NCBI RefSeq assembly: GCF_000633355.1
Contig: NZ_AYMQ01000105.1
Span: 1-64,000 of the forward strand
Length of the DNA stretch: 64,000 nucleotides
Direction of reading: 5' to 3'
Source: Serratia sp. H1w
Lineage (GTDB): Bacteria > Pseudomonadota > Gammaproteobacteria > Enterobacterales > Enterobacteriaceae
Positions 17,917 through 27,447 of the stretch are shown here, one piece after another; positions within the stretch are counted from its first letter, which is position 1; the number at the start of each line of letters is the position of its first letter. A program made the position numbers and the translations under genes. The notes below the pieces were generated by a model. It was not told where the DNA came from. It did no database searches and saw only the letters and a list, made by a program, of their open reading frames with translations.

Positions 17917-19245
17917 TTAGAAACGGTAGTTGAAGCCAGCACCGTACAACCAGGCTGAGCCCTTCGATTCGAAGGTGTATGGGCCTTCGTTGATAGTGAC
18001 TTTCTGGCCGTGCATGTAGGACACACCAACGTCGATAGACGCATCTTTGTTGAACGCGTAAGTGGTACCGGCGCTGATCCAGGTGCGATCCTGATCCGGG
18101 ATGGAGATAGAGCGGTTTTCTGCCGGGACCGGGCTGTCATCGAAGGCGATACCGGTACGGAAGGTCCAGTTATCGTCGTAGAAGTAGGTGGTACCCAGCG
18201 CAATACGGTAAGCGTCACGGAAGCCTTCATGCTTCTGGAACAGCGTTTGGCCGTTGCTGTCAGTCGCTTTCAGCTCCTGGAACTGGCTCCAACTGGTGTA
18301 GGCCATGCTGTAGTGGATCGCCCACTGCGGTGCCACTTTGTTATACCCGGAGATTTCCCACATTTCTGGCAGATTCAGGGTCAGAGAACCTGGGACGTTG
18401 TTGCCGTCGGTGCCCATTGGCAGGCCGAGTTTCCCGAGCAGAGGGTTAAGGGCAGAAGGCAGGCTGCTGCGGTAGTCACCGTCAAAGTCAATTTTCACTT
18501 CGGAGCGGTAGGTAAAACCGTAGCGGTTGTTTTCATCGACTTCATACAGCACGCCAGCATTCCAGCCATAACCCCATTTATTGCCTTCCAGATGCGAAAT
18601 CTGGGTATCGGCAGGGAGTTTCGCTACCTGGCCAGCCAGCGCTGGAGGCAACTGTCCTGAACCCGCGATCAGCAGCGGTAAATCACCGGCGTAGCGATCG
18701 ATTTTAGCTTTGGCATACACCGCATCAAAGCCCAGGCCAAAGCTGAACTGTTTGTTCAGACGGTAAGCGGCGCTCAGGTTGATATTGGCGGTGGTCAGGT
18801 CGGTAGTCCCGCCGACGGAGCCAGCGGAATAGTCTTCGTTGTATTCGGTGGCCAGGCCGTAGTTGCTGGTCACGGAAGCGCCGACGGCCCATTGGTCATT
18901 CAGCGGCTGAATGTAGTGCAGGTTGGGTACCCAGGCGGTCGGGGCAATATTCTTCGCATCCAGGCTCTGGCCTGAAGGTGAGGTGCCGGTAATGTTAACG
19001 TCTGGGTCAATGAAAACGGCGCCCGCAGAGAGAGAAGGGCGGTCAAACATCATCATGGTTGCCGGGTTACGACTTGCCGAGGCTGCGGTATCCGCCATTG
19101 CGCCTTCGCCAGAATAGGCACGCCCTAAACCAACTGCCGAAAACTCGTTCAGCTGGAATCCTGCGGCATACACGTTTGAAGAAATAATTGCCACTGCAGC
19201 TGCGAGAGCTGATTTAGTGAATAGGTTTTTCTGGCTCATGACCAA
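17917..19245 (-). CDS. fadL: Long-chain fatty acid outer-membrane transporter FadL
   Basis: A 442-residue outer-membrane beta-barrel that takes up long-chain fatty acids. The signal peptide ends at VYAAG, and the mature N-terminus [21 protein letters not shown] forms the hatch that gates the channel. The [16 protein letters not shown] segment, the [16 protein letters not shown] loop (as [16 protein letters not shown] here) and the C-terminal aromatic residue (NYRF) fit the family. Start [17 protein letters not shown] matches E. coli. Two FadR operators lie upstream at 19332-19370. Confidence 0.97.
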   Translation of the reverse strand: MVMSQKNLFTKSALAAAVAIISSNVYAAGFQLNEFSAVGLGRAYSGEGAMADTAASASRNPATMMMFDRPSLSAGAVFIDPDVNITGTSPSGQSLDAKNIAPTAWVPNLHYIQPLNDQWAVGASVTSNYGLATEYNEDYSAGSVGGTTDLTTANINLSAAYRLNKQFSFGLGFDAVYAKAKIDRYAGDLPLLIAGSGQLPPALAGQVAKLPADTQISHLEGNKWGYGWNAGVLYEVDENNRYGFTYRSEVKIDFDGDYRSSLPSALNPLLGKLGLPMGTDGNNVPGSLTLNLPEMWEISGYNKVAPQWAIHYSMAYTSWSQFQELKATDSNGQTLFQKHEGFRDAYRIALGTTYFYDDNWTFRTGIAFDDSPVPAENRSISIPDQDRTWISAGTTYAFNKDASIDVGVSYMHGQKVTINEGPYTFESKGSAWLYGAGFNYRF

Positions 19246-19276
19246 AACCTCATTTTATGTGTTTATTATTTAAACA

Positions 19277-19295
19277 ATGTTACACAAGGTAACAT
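19277..19295. promoter_or_regulatory. Palindrome in the fadL leader
   Basis: ATGTTACACAAGGTAACAT is a perfect 7-bp inverted repeat with a 5-bp spacer, 32 bp upstream of the fadL start. In mRNA it would form a stem just before the ribosome site; in DNA it could be an operator. No regulator is recognised. Confidence 0.45.
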
Positions 19296-19331
19296 GGAGC
19301 GCGCGATTGTAGGGTCCGTTATCAATCTGAC

Positions 19332-19346
19332 AAATCAGACCAGTGG
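19332..19346 (-). promoter_or_regulatory. FadR operator O2 of fadL
   Basis: On the minus strand CCACTGGTCTGATTT matches the second FadR site known upstream of E. coli fadL. FadR bound here represses fadL until long-chain acyl-CoA releases it. Its spacing to O1 is as in E. coli. Confidence 0.8.
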
Positions 19347-19352
19347 CTGAAT

Positions 19353-19370
19353 TATAGGTCCGACCTGTTA
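19353..19370 (-). promoter_or_regulatory. FadR operator O1 of fadL
   Basis: Minus strand TAACAGGTCGGACCTATA matches the FadR consensus (TGGTNNGACCA core with a degenerate left half) and closely resembles the first FadR site upstream of E. coli fadL. Confidence 0.82.
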
Positions 19371-19492
19371 AGATGTTGCAAGTTTGTTTTTGAAATATTT
19401 CCAAATTGATATCAGAAAAGAGATCCACATAACAAAAATTGACCAGTGAGTAACAAAACTCTTATGTTTTTTTACCGATGGGCGATTTATTT

Positions 19493-19510
19493 ATGTGATT
19501 TCCGTCACTT
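19493..19510. promoter_or_regulatory. Candidate CRP site between fadL and yfcZ
   Basis: TGTGATTTCCGTCACT (19494-19509) fits TGTGA-N6-TCACA with one mismatch. It lies about 250 bp upstream of fadL and 140 bp upstream of yfcZ. Fatty acid genes are subject to catabolite control in E. coli, so the site is plausible. The 19246-19646 gap holds this, the FadR sites and the fadL leader. Confidence 0.6.
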
Positions 19511-19646
19511 AAAATGCTTACAAAAAGTAAGGCTAGTGATTGGCAAGCCCGAGGAGTAAAATAAACACAGAATTTTGTTTATTTGCGCCAGATCATAAAT
19601 GGCTATTTGGGCGAGCGTAACAGCGGCCCGTGAGGAGATTTCAATT

Positions 19647-19943
19647 ATGTCAGATGCAATCAATAAGTGTAATGCTCAGGAAACTGCGGCCTGCTGCTGT
19701 GTCGATGTCGGAACCGTGATGGATAACACCGATTGCACCGCTTCCTACAGCCGAGTGTTTGCCAATCAGCAAGATGCAGAGCAAACCCTGGCAGCACTGA
19801 CTGAAAAGGCGCGCGGCGTGGAGTCCGATCCTTGTGACATCAGCAGTAGCATTAAACCGGTTGACGGCGGTGTGCAGCTGGATGTGGATTTCACCTTTTC
19901 CTGCCAGGCAGAAACCATGATTTTCCAACTCGGCCTGCGTTAA
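19647..19943 (+). CDS. yfcZ: YfcZ/YiiS family protein (DUF406)
   Basis: A 98-residue small protein of unknown function. It has the family's cysteine cluster ACCCVDVG near residues 14-21, the conserved MDNTDCTASYSRVFANQQDAEQTLAAL, and the C-terminus TMIFQLGLR, nearly identical to E. coli YfcZ. The start at 19647 follows a strong GAGGAG; the frame upstream is open but not conserved. The position between fadL and fadI is the same as in E. coli. It has several Cys residues, so metal or redox binding is possible but unproven. Confidence 0.9.
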   Translation: MSDAINKCNAQETAACCCVDVGTVMDNTDCTASYSRVFANQQDAEQTLAALTEKARGVESDPCDISSSIKPVDGGVQLDVDFTFSCQAETMIFQLGLR

Positions 19944-19960
19944 TCACCGCCAGACCGTGT

Positions 19961-19986
19961 AAGGGCGCCGTATCTACTGCGCCCTT
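19961..19986 (+). terminator. Hairpin after yfcZ
   Basis: AAGGGCGC and GCGCCCTT form a perfect 8-bp stem around a 10-base loop, 18 bp after the yfcZ stop. A second hairpin follows (AGGGGCAAGATACACGCCCCT region, about 19994-20014). No clean T-run follows, so termination is likely but not certain. The stem resembles repeat B. Confidence 0.6.
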
Positions 19987-20085
19987 CGCCATCAGGGGCA
20001 AGATACACGCCCCTGCTGGTATCAGCCCCGTTTTACCCCTCATCAAAAGTTGCTCCTGCTCTCAGTTTTCACTTCTGCTGGTTTG

Positions 20086-20103
20086 CCAAATGTAAACATT
20101 TGG
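20086..20103. promoter_or_regulatory. Palindrome upstream of fadI
   Basis: CCAAATGTAAACATTTGG is a perfect inverted repeat (8 + 2 + 8), 70 bp before the fadI ATG and just upstream of the FadR-like site. It looks like a protein-binding site; no regulator is recognised. Confidence 0.45.
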
Positions 20104-20117
20104 TTAACAATGACCTC

Positions 20118-20133
20118 ATCAGGTCAGACCTCT
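20118..20133. promoter_or_regulatory. FadR operator upstream of fadIJ
   Basis: ATCAGGTCAGACCTCT carries the symmetric core AGGTCAGACCT, close to the FadR consensus. It lies about 40 bp before the fadI ATG, where bound FadR would block transcription. FadR repression of fadIJ is known in E. coli. Confidence 0.7.
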
Positions 20134-20173
20134 TTTCGTCCGTTGTATTGACGGCCTCTCTTCAGGAGCGTTT

Positions 20174-21487
20174 ATGAGTAAGGCATTGCCGCTGGTTACC
20201 CGTCTCGGCGACCGTATCGCCATTGTTCAAGGGCTGCGTACCCCTTTCGCCAAGCAGGCTACCGCTTATCATGGCATCCCTGCGGTTGATCTTGGCAAGT
20301 CTGCGGTGAGCGAGCTGCTGGCGCGTAGCGGCATCGATCCTGCCTTGATCGAGCAACTGGTGTTTGGCCAGGTGGTGCAGATGCCTGAGGCACCTAACAT
20401 TGCCCGGGAAATCGTGCTTGGCACTGGCATGAGCGTGCATACCGATGCTTACAGCGTTTCGCGTGCCTGTGCTACCAGCTTCCAGGCGATTGCCAACGTG
20501 GCAGAAAGCATCATGGCTGGCAGTATCAGCGTCGGTATTGCCGGTGGGGCAGATTCTTCTTCCGTGCTGCCGATCGGCGTCAGCAAGGCGCTGGCTCGTA
20601 CGCTGGTGGACGTCAATAAGGCTCGCACGTTGTCACAACGCCTGAAATTATTCAGCAAGCTCAAGTTCCGCGATCTGATGCCAGTGCCGCCTGCCGTGGC
20701 GGAATACTCTACCGGCCTGCGCATGGGGGATACCGCCGAGCAAATGGCGAAAACCCACGGCATTACTCGCGAGCAGCAGGATGCCCTGGCGCATCGCTCC
20801 CATCAGTTGGCTGCTAAGGCTTGGGAACAGGGGCTGTTGCGTGATGAAGTGATGACCGCCTACGTACCGCCGTATAAAACGCCGCTGGCCGAGGATAACA
20901 ACGTCCGCAAAGATTCCAGCCTGGAGTCTTATGCCCGCCTGAAACCGGCATTCGATCGCCGCCACGGCACCGTCACGGCCGCCAACAGCACGCCGTTGAC
21001 CGATGGGGCCGCTGCGGTGCTGATGATGAGCGAGTCCCGCGCGAAAGACCTGGGTCTGAAACCGTTGGGCTACCTGCGCAGCTTCGCTTTTGCCGCCATT
21101 GACGTCTGGGAAGATATGTTGCTCGGTCCTTCCTATGCCACGCCGTTGGCGCTGGATCGTGCCGGTATCACCCTGGCCGATCTGACGCTGATCGATATGC
21201 ACGAAGCCTTTGCCGCGCAAATGCTGGCCAACCTGAAAATGTTCGCCAGCACCGAGTTTGCCCAACAGAAGCTGGGGCGTGAGCAGGCGATTGGCGAGGT
21301 CGATATGGAAAAATTCAACGTGTTGGGTGGCTCTATTGCCTATGGTCATCCGTTCGCCGCGACCGGGGCGCGCATGATCACCCAGACGCTGCACGAACTT
21401 AAACGGCGCGGTGGTGGTCTGGGGCTGGCCACCGCCTGTGCGGCGGGTGGTTTAGGGGCAGCGATGATCGTGGAGGTAGACCAATGA
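20174..21487 (+). CDS. fadI: 3-ketoacyl-CoA thiolase FadI
   Basis: A 437-residue thiolase, beta subunit of the second (anaerobic-type) fatty acid oxidation complex; it cleaves 3-ketoacyl-CoA to acetyl-CoA and a shortened acyl-CoA. The nucleophile is Cys99 in [11 protein letters not shown]. The second catalytic region ([17 protein letters not shown]) and the C-terminal [16 protein letters not shown] loop with its cysteine are intact. CAGGAG precedes the ATG at 20174. The gene ends in a four-base overlap with fadJ, so the two subunits are coupled. Confidence 0.97.
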   Translation: MSKALPLVTRLGDRIAIVQGLRTPFAKQATAYHGIPAVDLGKSAVSELLARSGIDPALIEQLVFGQVVQMPEAPNIAREIVLGTGMSVHTDAYSVSRACATSFQAIANVAESIMAGSISVGIAGGADSSSVLPIGVSKALARTLVDVNKARTLSQRLKLFSKLKFRDLMPVPPAVAEYSTGLRMGDTAEQMAKTHGITREQQDALAHRSHQLAAKAWEQGLLRDEVMTAYVPPYKTPLAEDNNVRKDSSLESYARLKPAFDRRHGTVTAANSTPLTDGAAAVLMMSESRAKDLGLKPLGYLRSFAFAAIDVWEDMLLGPSYATPLALDRAGITLADLTLIDMHEAFAAQMLANLKMFASTEFAQQKLGREQAIGEVDMEKFNVLGGSIAYGHPFAATGARMITQTLHELKRRGGGLGLATACAAGGLGAAMIVEVDQ

Positions 21488-23652
21488 GTTTCGAGAACGC
21501 ATTGCACGAACAGCGTGCCAAGCCTTCGGCCTTTCATCTGACCTTACGCCCGGACAATATTGGTGTGATCACCATTGATGTGCCGGGGGAGAAGGTGAAT
21601 ACGCTGAAGGCGGAGTTTGTTGAGCAGATTAATGACGTGCTGCTTAAGGCGCAGCAACTCGCCACTCTGGAAGGCCTGGTGATCTTGTCTGGTAAGCCGG
21701 ACTCGTTTATTGCCGGGGCAGATATCACCATGATTGCCGCGTGTGACACCGCGCAACAGGCACAGGCGCTGGCGAAGAAAGGGCAGAGTACCTTGGCACA
21801 GATTGCCGCGTTCCCGGTGCCGGTGGTGGCTGCTATCCACGGCGCTTGCCTTGGCGGCGGGCTGGAGTTGGCTTTGGCCTGCCATAGCCGCGTCTGTTCG
21901 CTGGATGATAAAACGGCGCTCGGTCTGCCGGAGGTACAGCTTGGTTTGTTGCCTGGTTCTGGTGGTACCCAACGCTTACCCCGCCTGATTGGTGCCAGCA
22001 AAGCGCTGGATATGATGCTGACGGGCAGGCACATCCGTGCTCGCCAGGCGCTCCGTATGGGCCTGGTGGACGATGCTGTGCCGCAATCCATTCTGTTGCA
22101 AACCGCGATTGAACGGGTAAAACAGGGCTGGAAGTCGCGCCGTGCGTTACCGTGGCAGGAACGCTTGCTTAATGGCCCGTTGGGCAGAAGCCTGTTGTTC
22201 AGCATCGTGCGCAAGAAAACCCTGGAGAAGACCCACGGAAACTATCCGGCAGCGGAACGTATTATTCAGGTGGTACGCACCGGTCTGGATCAGGGCAGTG
22301 CCAGCGGTTATGAAGCCGAGGCTCGCGCCTTCGGTGAACTGGCAATGTCATCTCAGTCTGCCGCATTACGCAGCCTGTTCTTTGCCTCCACGGCGCTGAA
22401 AAAAGAGCGCGGTGGGGATGCGCAGCCCAACGAATTACACCGTGTTGGTGTGCTTGGCGGCGGTTTGATGGGGGGCGGTATTGCCTGCGTCACCGCCACT
22501 CGTGGCGGGCTACCGGTACGCATTAAAGATGTGAACGAGCAGGGGATCAACCACGCGTTGAAATACACTTGGGATCTGCTGGGCAAGCGGGTACGCAGCA
22601 AACGCATGCGCCCGGCCGAACGCCAGAAACAGATGATGTTGATTTCCGGCAGCACCGATTACAGCGGTTTTGAACGGGTGGATATCGTGGTGGAAGCGGT
22701 ATTTGAAGATATCGCGCTCAAGCAGCAAATGGTGGCCGATATTGAACACCATGCTGCGCCGCATACCGTGTTTGCCTCCAATACCTCGTCATTGCCGATC
22801 GGCCAGATTGCGGCTAAAGCGGCCAGGCCGCAGCAGGTGATTGGCCTGCATTACTTCAGCCCGGTGGATAAAATGCCGCTGGTCGAGGTGATCCCACATG
22901 CCACCACTAGCCAACAAACCATCGCGACCACCGTGGCGTTGGCCCACAAACAGGGGAAAACGGCGATCGTGGTCGCCGATCGTGCTGGTTTTTACGTCAA
23001 CCGCATTCTCGCGCCTTATATTAATGAGGCGGCGCGCTGTCTGCTTGAAGGCGAGCCGATCGAATCGGTGGACCAAGCCTTGGTTGATTTCGGTTTCCCG
23101 GTGGGGCCTATCATGCTGTTGGATGAGGTAGGTATCGACGTTGGCACCAAGATTATCCCGATCCTGACGGCAGAACTGGGTCCACGCTTCGCCGCTCCGG
23201 CGGCGTTCGACGCGGTACTGAAAGACGGTCGCAAAGGGCGCAAGAATGGCCGCGGTTTTTATCTGTATCCGGCCGAGGGCAGCAGGACACGCCAGAAACG
23301 CAAGAGCGCAGACAGCAGCATTTATCCGCTGCTGGGGATCACCGCCAAGGCGCATATTCAACATGCGGTGATCGCCCAACGCTGTGTCATGATGATGCTC
23401 AACGAGGCGGCGCGCTGCCTGGATGAAGGTGTGATCCGTAGCGCCCGCGATGGCGATATCGGCGCAGTATTTGGCATTGGCTTCCCGCCGTTCCTTGGTG
23501 GCCCGTTCCGCTACATGGACGAGCTGGGCGCGGAGAAGGTGGTGAAAACCCTGCGCTATCTGCAACAGCAGTACGGCGAATATTTTGCCCCTTGCGAACG
23601 CTTGCAGCGCATGGCTGAACAAGGCGAACGCTTCTATCCGCAAGGCAGTTAA
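21484..23652 (+). CDS. fadJ: Fatty acid oxidation complex alpha subunit FadJ
   Basis: A 722-residue multifunctional enzyme with enoyl-CoA hydratase and 3-hydroxyacyl-CoA dehydrogenase activities. Residues about 15-200 form the crotonase domain ([19 protein letters not shown] oxyanion loop and [21 protein letters not shown]). The NAD-binding domain starts near residue 318 ([14 protein letters not shown]), and the dehydrogenase C-terminal domains include [16 protein letters not shown] with the catalytic histidine. It is paired with FadI as in E. coli. Confidence 0.97.
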   Translation: MSFENALHEQRAKPSAFHLTLRPDNIGVITIDVPGEKVNTLKAEFVEQINDVLLKAQQLATLEGLVILSGKPDSFIAGADITMIAACDTAQQAQALAKKGQSTLAQIAAFPVPVVAAIHGACLGGGLELALACHSRVCSLDDKTALGLPEVQLGLLPGSGGTQRLPRLIGASKALDMMLTGRHIRARQALRMGLVDDAVPQSILLQTAIERVKQGWKSRRALPWQERLLNGPLGRSLLFSIVRKKTLEKTHGNYPAAERIIQVVRTGLDQGSASGYEAEARAFGELAMSSQSAALRSLFFASTALKKERGGDAQPNELHRVGVLGGGLMGGGIACVTATRGGLPVRIKDVNEQGINHALKYTWDLLGKRVRSKRMRPAERQKQMMLISGSTDYSGFERVDIVVEAVFEDIALKQQMVADIEHHAAPHTVFASNTSSLPIGQIAAKAARPQQVIGLHYFSPVDKMPLVEVIPHATTSQQTIATTVALAHKQGKTAIVVADRAGFYVNRILAPYINEAARCLLEGEPIESVDQALVDFGFPVGPIMLLDEVGIDVGTKIIPILTAELGPRFAAPAAFDAVLKDGRKGRKNGRGFYLYPAEGSRTRQKRKSADSSIYPLLGITAKAHIQHAVIAQRCVMMMLNEAARCLDEGVIRSARDGDIGAVFGIGFPPFLGGPFRYMDELGAEKVVKTLRYLQQQYGEYFAPCERLQRMAEQGERFYPQGS

Positions 23653-24058
23653 CCAGCATGGCGGCCCGGTTTGCGCTACAGTTTGATCAGGGCCGCACTG
23701 TGATCGCTATCACTCCTTGCAATTAGGGCAATCCCGGAGGCTGTACAGGGAGATTGGGGAGGGGTAACGTAGCGTTTTGGCAAGTGACAACTCAACGCTA
23801 CCAAAAATTTCATAGCAACCAGGTTAAATTTTAACCCGTTGAATTGGTTGTTATGTCAGCGATGAATTTGCGTAAGGGCGTAAACGTGGTAAAAAAATAG
23901 CGTTTTCTTTACGCGAACTTTCAGGCAAAATGCCCGGCCGCCATAGAGAGACGGCGCGTTATCGTTTGAAGCTGGCCTGTGCTCTTGAGTACAACTCGGC
24001 GATACAGCACGCTCGGCGTTTCTGTATAGCGTTATTTTGTCAACAACAGCGGTGCAAT
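23653..24058. other. 406-bp intergenic region rich in inverted repeats
   Basis: No protein gene is apparent. Seen in order: a wide hairpin GCGGCCC/GGGCCGC (23661-23696), a CRP-like site (23698-23715), a perfect 8-bp inverted repeat GTAGCGTT/AACGCTAC (23769-23801), then CAACCA/TGGTTG (23817-23851) enclosing GGTTAAATTTTAACC. An A/T-rich stretch and the sixA leader follow. It could hold the fadJ terminator, the sixA promoter and possibly a small RNA. Confidence 0.4.
23698..23715. promoter_or_regulatory. Candidate CRP site between fadJ and sixA
   Basis: TGTGATCGCTATCACT (23699-23714) fits TGTGA-N6-TCACA with one mismatch and is itself nearly symmetric. It is 345 bp upstream of sixA, far for direct control of that gene, and could serve an unannotated transcript. 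Confidence 0.55.
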
Positions 24059-24541
24059 ATGCAAGTTTTGATTATGCGTCACGGAGAGGCGGCACTCGAT
24101 GCAGCCAGCGATTCGGTAAGACCCCTTACTGTTTGTGGCCGTGATGAGTCACGTCAGATGGCGGCCTGGTTAAACACCAAGTCTGTGGATATTGAACGAG
24201 TGCTGGTCAGCCCTTATTTGCGGGCCGAACAGACGCTGGCAACGGTACGCGAAGCGTTAACGCTACCTGAAGGCGAAGAAGTACTGCCGGAGTTGACTCC
24301 GGGGGGCGATGCCGGGCTGGTGAGCTGCTATCTGCAGGCGCTGGCGAAAGAGGGTGTCGGTGCGGTGTTGGTGGTTTCCCATCTACCGCTGGTAGGTTAC
24401 CTGGTGGCCGAATTGTGCCCTGGGGAATGCCCGCCGATGTTTGCTACCTCGGCCATCGCCAATGTCGATCTGGCCGAAGATGGCAGTAACGGCAAGTTTG
24501 CATGGCAGGTCAGCCCATCACAGGTGATGGCCAAGGTCTGA
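24059..24541 (+). CDS. sixA: Phosphohistidine phosphatase SixA
   Basis: A 160-residue histidine-phosphatase superfamily protein with the catalytic RHG motif at residues 7-9 (MQVLIMRHGEAALDAASDSVRPLT) and the second conserved histidine in VSHLPLVGYLVAELCPGE. In E. coli SixA dephosphorylates phosphohistidine proteins such as ArcB and the nitrogen PTS protein NPr. The open frame extends upstream to 23930, but conservation begins at ATG 24059. Confidence 0.95.
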   Translation: MQVLIMRHGEAALDAASDSVRPLTVCGRDESRQMAAWLNTKSVDIERVLVSPYLRAEQTLATVREALTLPEGEEVLPELTPGGDAGLVSCYLQALAKEGVGAVLVVSHLPLVGYLVAELCPGECPPMFATSAIANVDLAEDGSNGKFAWQVSPSQVMAKV

Positions 24542-24543
24542 TC

Positions 24544-24579
24544 GGGTCGAACATGTTCGACCCCTACAAATGCAGCAAC
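24544..24579. repeat. Short hairpin repeat C, copy 1
   Basis: GGGTCGAACATGTTCGACCC is a perfect palindrome, followed by CTACAAATGCAGCAAC. A near copy lies at 28329-28364 joined to a repeat-B unit. Here it sits two bases after the sixA stop. Confidence 0.75.
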
Positions 24580-24602
24580 GTTGACAGTTTGTCATCAATC
24601 TT

Positions 24603-24628
24603 AGGGCGATGTTGATCATCGCCCTTTG
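24603..24628. terminator. Terminator shared by sixA and smrB
   Basis: AGGGCGATGTTGATCATCGC plus CCTTTG forms the stem GGGCGAT/ATCGCCC between the converging sixA and smrB genes. The following T tract is short on either strand. Confidence 0.7.
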
Positions 24629-24634
24629 TCATTT

Positions 24635-25165
24635 CTACTCCGGTAACTCCACCAACAGCAAAACCGCCGCGCTGCCGCCCCATTCTTTAGGGGCCTGGTG
24701 AAACGCCAGCACATCGGGATGTTGAGCCAACCACAACGGCGTTTGCTGCTTGAGGATGTGTTTACCGTGGCCGTGCATCACGCAGGCACAATGCACGTGT
24801 TCACGCTTGCAGGCGGCGATCATCGCCCCTAACTCCTGCTTGGCCTGCATCTGTGTCAAACCGTGCAAATCCAGGAACAGATCCGGCACATAATCCCCGC
24901 GCCGCAGCTTCTTCAGCTCGTAATGACTGTAGCCAGGGCGCACATAGCGCGTCGGGCCTTCATCATCCAACTGTGGCTGGAATTCGTCGGAAAAGTAAAA
25001 GCTGGCATCCACCTGTTCTTGCAGCAGACGCTGTGGCGTAATCTGCCTGGTTTTCATTTTAGGTTTGGGATGGACGATGGTGTCCTGCGGTAGCTTCTTT
25101 GCACCGGCTACCGACTCCCTAAAGAGCAACAGCTCATCTTTGCTCAGAGGGTGCTTATTCTTCAT
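24635..25165 (-). CDS. smrB: Ribosome rescue endonuclease SmrB
   Basis: A 176-residue Smr-domain nuclease that cleaves mRNA just upstream of collided ribosomes to start rescue. The C-terminal Smr domain (about 90-175) has [18 protein letters not shown] with the DLHG motif and [17 protein letters not shown] with the HGxG motif; the N-terminal hook region is basic. The start at 25165 ([15 protein letters not shown]) aligns with E. coli and follows GAGAGAAG; an upstream ATG at 25186 is less likely. It is divergent from prmB, as in E. coli. Confidence 0.94.
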   Translation of the reverse strand: MKNKHPLSKDELLLFRESVAGAKKLPQDTIVHPKPKMKTRQITPQRLLQEQVDASFYFSDEFQPQLDDEGPTRYVRPGYSHYELKKLRRGDYVPDLFLDLHGLTQMQAKQELGAMIAACKREHVHCACVMHGHGKHILKQQTPLWLAQHPDVLAFHQAPKEWGGSAAVLLLVELPE

Positions 25166-25336
25166 TCTTCTCTCATCGCCTGTCATTTATCGCGCTAGTT
25201 TACCTGCTCGAAGGCGTCTGTCGACGCAAAACTGGTACTGAATGGCAACGAGAATGGTATAGCTGCTGATTTGTCGCAGGCTTCATGGCAAACTACAGGG
25301 CTAAATCATGAATCATCGTGCCTGCCGGAGGGCAAA

Positions 25337-26269
25337 TTGGACAAAATTTTCGTCGAAGAAGCAGTGAATGAGCTGCACACCATTCAGGATATGCTGCGCT
25401 GGGCCGTAAGCCGTTTTAACGCCGCCGATATCTACTATGGCCACGGAACCGATAATCCGTGGGACGAAGCCGTGCAATTGGTTTTGCCCAGCCTGTTCCT
25501 GCCGTTGGATATTCCTGAAGATATGCGCACCGCGCGTTTGACCTCCAGCGAACGTCACCGCATCGTTGAGCGAGTGATCCGCCGTGTTAACGAGCGTATC
25601 CCGGTTGCCTACCTGACCAATAAAGCCTGGTTCTGCGATATGGAATTCTATGTCGATGAGCGCGTGCTGGTGCCACGTTCACCGATTGGTGAGTTGATCA
25701 ACGATCGCTTCAGCGCGCTGATCCCACATCCGCCACGCCATATCCTGGATATGTGTACCGGCAGCGGTTGTATCGCTATCGCCTGCGGCTATGCCTTCCC
25801 GGAAGCGGAAGTGGACGCGGTAGATATCTCCACCGACGTGCTGGCCGTAACCGAGCGCAATATTCAGGCGCACGGTGTAGAGCATCAGGTGATCCCGATC
25901 CGCTCCGATCTGTTCCGTGATGTGCCGGCGATCCAATACGATCTGATCGTCACCAACCCGCCTTATGTCGATGCAGAAGATATGTCCGACCTGCCACAAG
26001 AGTTCCGCTTCGAACCGGAGCTGGGCCTGGCAGCAGGCAGCGACGGCCTCAAACTGGTGCGCCGCATTCTGGCCTGCGCGCCAGATTTCCTGAGCGATGA
26101 CGGCGTGCTGATTTGTGAAGTGGGCAACAGCATGGTACATCTGATGGAACAATATCCGGATATTCCGTTCACCTGGCTGGAGTTTGATAACGGCGGGGAC
26201 GGCGTATTCATGCTGACCAAACAGCAGCTGATTGATTGCAAAGATCACTTCAGCCTCTATCGCAGCTAA
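25337..26269 (+). CDS. prmB: Ribosomal protein uL3 glutamine methyltransferase PrmB
   Basis: A 310-residue N5-glutamine methyltransferase that modifies ribosomal protein uL3 using S-adenosylmethionine. Motif I is [13 protein letters not shown] (137-149) and the glutamine-binding NPPY is at 207-210. Conservation with E. coli starts at [13 protein letters not shown], whose first codon is TTG 25337; GGAGGG lies directly upstream. The TTG start gives exactly 310 residues, the E. coli length. A longer frame from 25271 is open but not conserved. Confidence 0.95.
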   Translation: MDKIFVEEAVNELHTIQDMLRWAVSRFNAADIYYGHGTDNPWDEAVQLVLPSLFLPLDIPEDMRTARLTSSERHRIVERVIRRVNERIPVAYLTNKAWFCDMEFYVDERVLVPRSPIGELINDRFSALIPHPPRHILDMCTGSGCIAIACGYAFPEAEVDAVDISTDVLAVTERNIQAHGVEHQVIPIRSDLFRDVPAIQYDLIVTNPPYVDAEDMSDLPQEFRFEPELGLAAGSDGLKLVRRILACAPDFLSDDGVLICEVGNSMVHLMEQYPDIPFTWLEFDNGGDGVFMLTKQQLIDCKDHFSLYRS

Positions 26270-26352
26270 CCAACAACCTGGGTCCGCCTTGGCGGGCCTG
26301 TATGCCCCGTTTGCATGCCGAACGGGATGACAACCAACGGTAAGGAGCCGTG

Positions 26353-27438
26353 ATGGCAGGGAACAGTATTGGGCAGTTTTTCCGCGTCACCACATTTGGT
26401 GAATCTCACGGTGTGGCGCTGGGATGTATCGTAGACGGTGTGCCACCGGGCATCCCACTGACGGAAGCCGATTTGCAGCACGATCTCGATCGTCGCCGCC
26501 CCGGCACTTCGCGCTATACCACCCAGCGCCGCGAACCCGATCAGGTGCGGATCCTTTCAGGGGTGTTTGAAGGTGTTACTACCGGCACCAGCATCGGCCT
26601 GATGATCGAAAACACCGATCAGCGGTCACAAGACTACGGCGCGATCAAAGACGTGTTCCGCCCAGGCCATGCAGATTACACCTACGAACAGAAATACGGC
26701 GTGCGTGATTATCGTGGCGGTGGCCGTTCTTCGGCGCGTGAAACCGCGATGCGTGTTGCTGCCGGTGCCATTGCAAAAAAATATCTGGCGCAGAAGTTTG
26801 GCGTGCAGGTACGCGGTTATCTGGCACAGATCGGTGATGTGAGCTGTGAGCTGAAAGATTGGGATCAGGTGGAACAGAACCCGTTCTTCTGCCCGGATCC
26901 GGACAAGCTGGAAGCGCTGGACGAACTGATGCGTGCGCTGAAGAAAGAGGGCGACTCCATCGGTGCCAAAGTGACCGTGGTGGCAGAAAACGTTCCGGTG
27001 GGCCTGGGCGAACCGGTATTTGACCGTCTGGATGCCGATCTGGCGCATGCGCTGATGAGCATCAATGCGGTAAAAGGCGTGGAAATCGGCGATGGCTTTG
27101 CCGTGGTGACCAAGCGTGGCAGTGAAAACCGCGATGAAATTACCCCAGAGGGTTTCCAGAGCAACCACGCTGGCGGCATTTTGGGTGGTATCAGCAGCGG
27201 CCAGCCGGTGATTGCTCATCTGGCGCTGAAGCCGACTTCCAGCATCATGGTGCCTGGCCGTACGATCAACCGTCAGGGTGAAGCGGTAGAAATGGTCACC
27301 CGTGGTCGTCACGATCCGTGTGTCGGGATCCGCGCGGTGCCGATCGCTGAAGCGATGATGGCGATCGTGCTGATGGATCATCTGCTGCGCCAACGTGCGC
27401 AAAACGGTGATGTGATTTCCGACGTGCCACGCTGGTAA
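26353..27438 (+). CDS. aroC: Chorismate synthase AroC
   Basis: A 361-residue enzyme of the shikimate pathway; it converts 5-enolpyruvylshikimate-3-phosphate to chorismate with reduced FMN. The family signatures [18 protein letters not shown], the [21 protein letters not shown] region (written here as its key part [11 protein letters not shown]) and GVEIGDGF are present. The ATG at 26353 follows AAGGAG; a GTG at 26350 is too close to the ribosome site. It is the first of a run of same-strand genes with mepA 9 bp downstream. Confidence 0.97.
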   Translation: MAGNSIGQFFRVTTFGESHGVALGCIVDGVPPGIPLTEADLQHDLDRRRPGTSRYTTQRREPDQVRILSGVFEGVTTGTSIGLMIENTDQRSQDYGAIKDVFRPGHADYTYEQKYGVRDYRGGGRSSARETAMRVAAGAIAKKYLAQKFGVQVRGYLAQIGDVSCELKDWDQVEQNPFFCPDPDKLEALDELMRALKKEGDSIGAKVTVVAENVPVGLGEPVFDRLDADLAHALMSINAVKGVEIGDGFAVVTKRGSENRDEITPEGFQSNHAGGILGGISSGQPVIAHLALKPTSSIMVPGRTINRQGEAVEMVTRGRHDPCVGIRAVPIAEAMMAIVLMDHLLRQRAQNGDVISDVPRW

Positions 27439-27447
27439 GGGAAAACG

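Noticed and set aside
22789-23643. Long minus-strand frame (284 codons) inside fadJ
   Set aside because: fadJ is unambiguous on the plus strand; the reverse product has no recognisable motif.
23930-24058. 43-codon N-terminal extension of SixA
   Set aside because: Not conserved; it would place the start far upstream of the MQVLIMRHG beginning shared with E. coli.
24635-25186. smrB start at 25186
   Set aside because: Family similarity begins at the ATG 25165, and the GAGAGAAG ribosome site lies between the two candidates.
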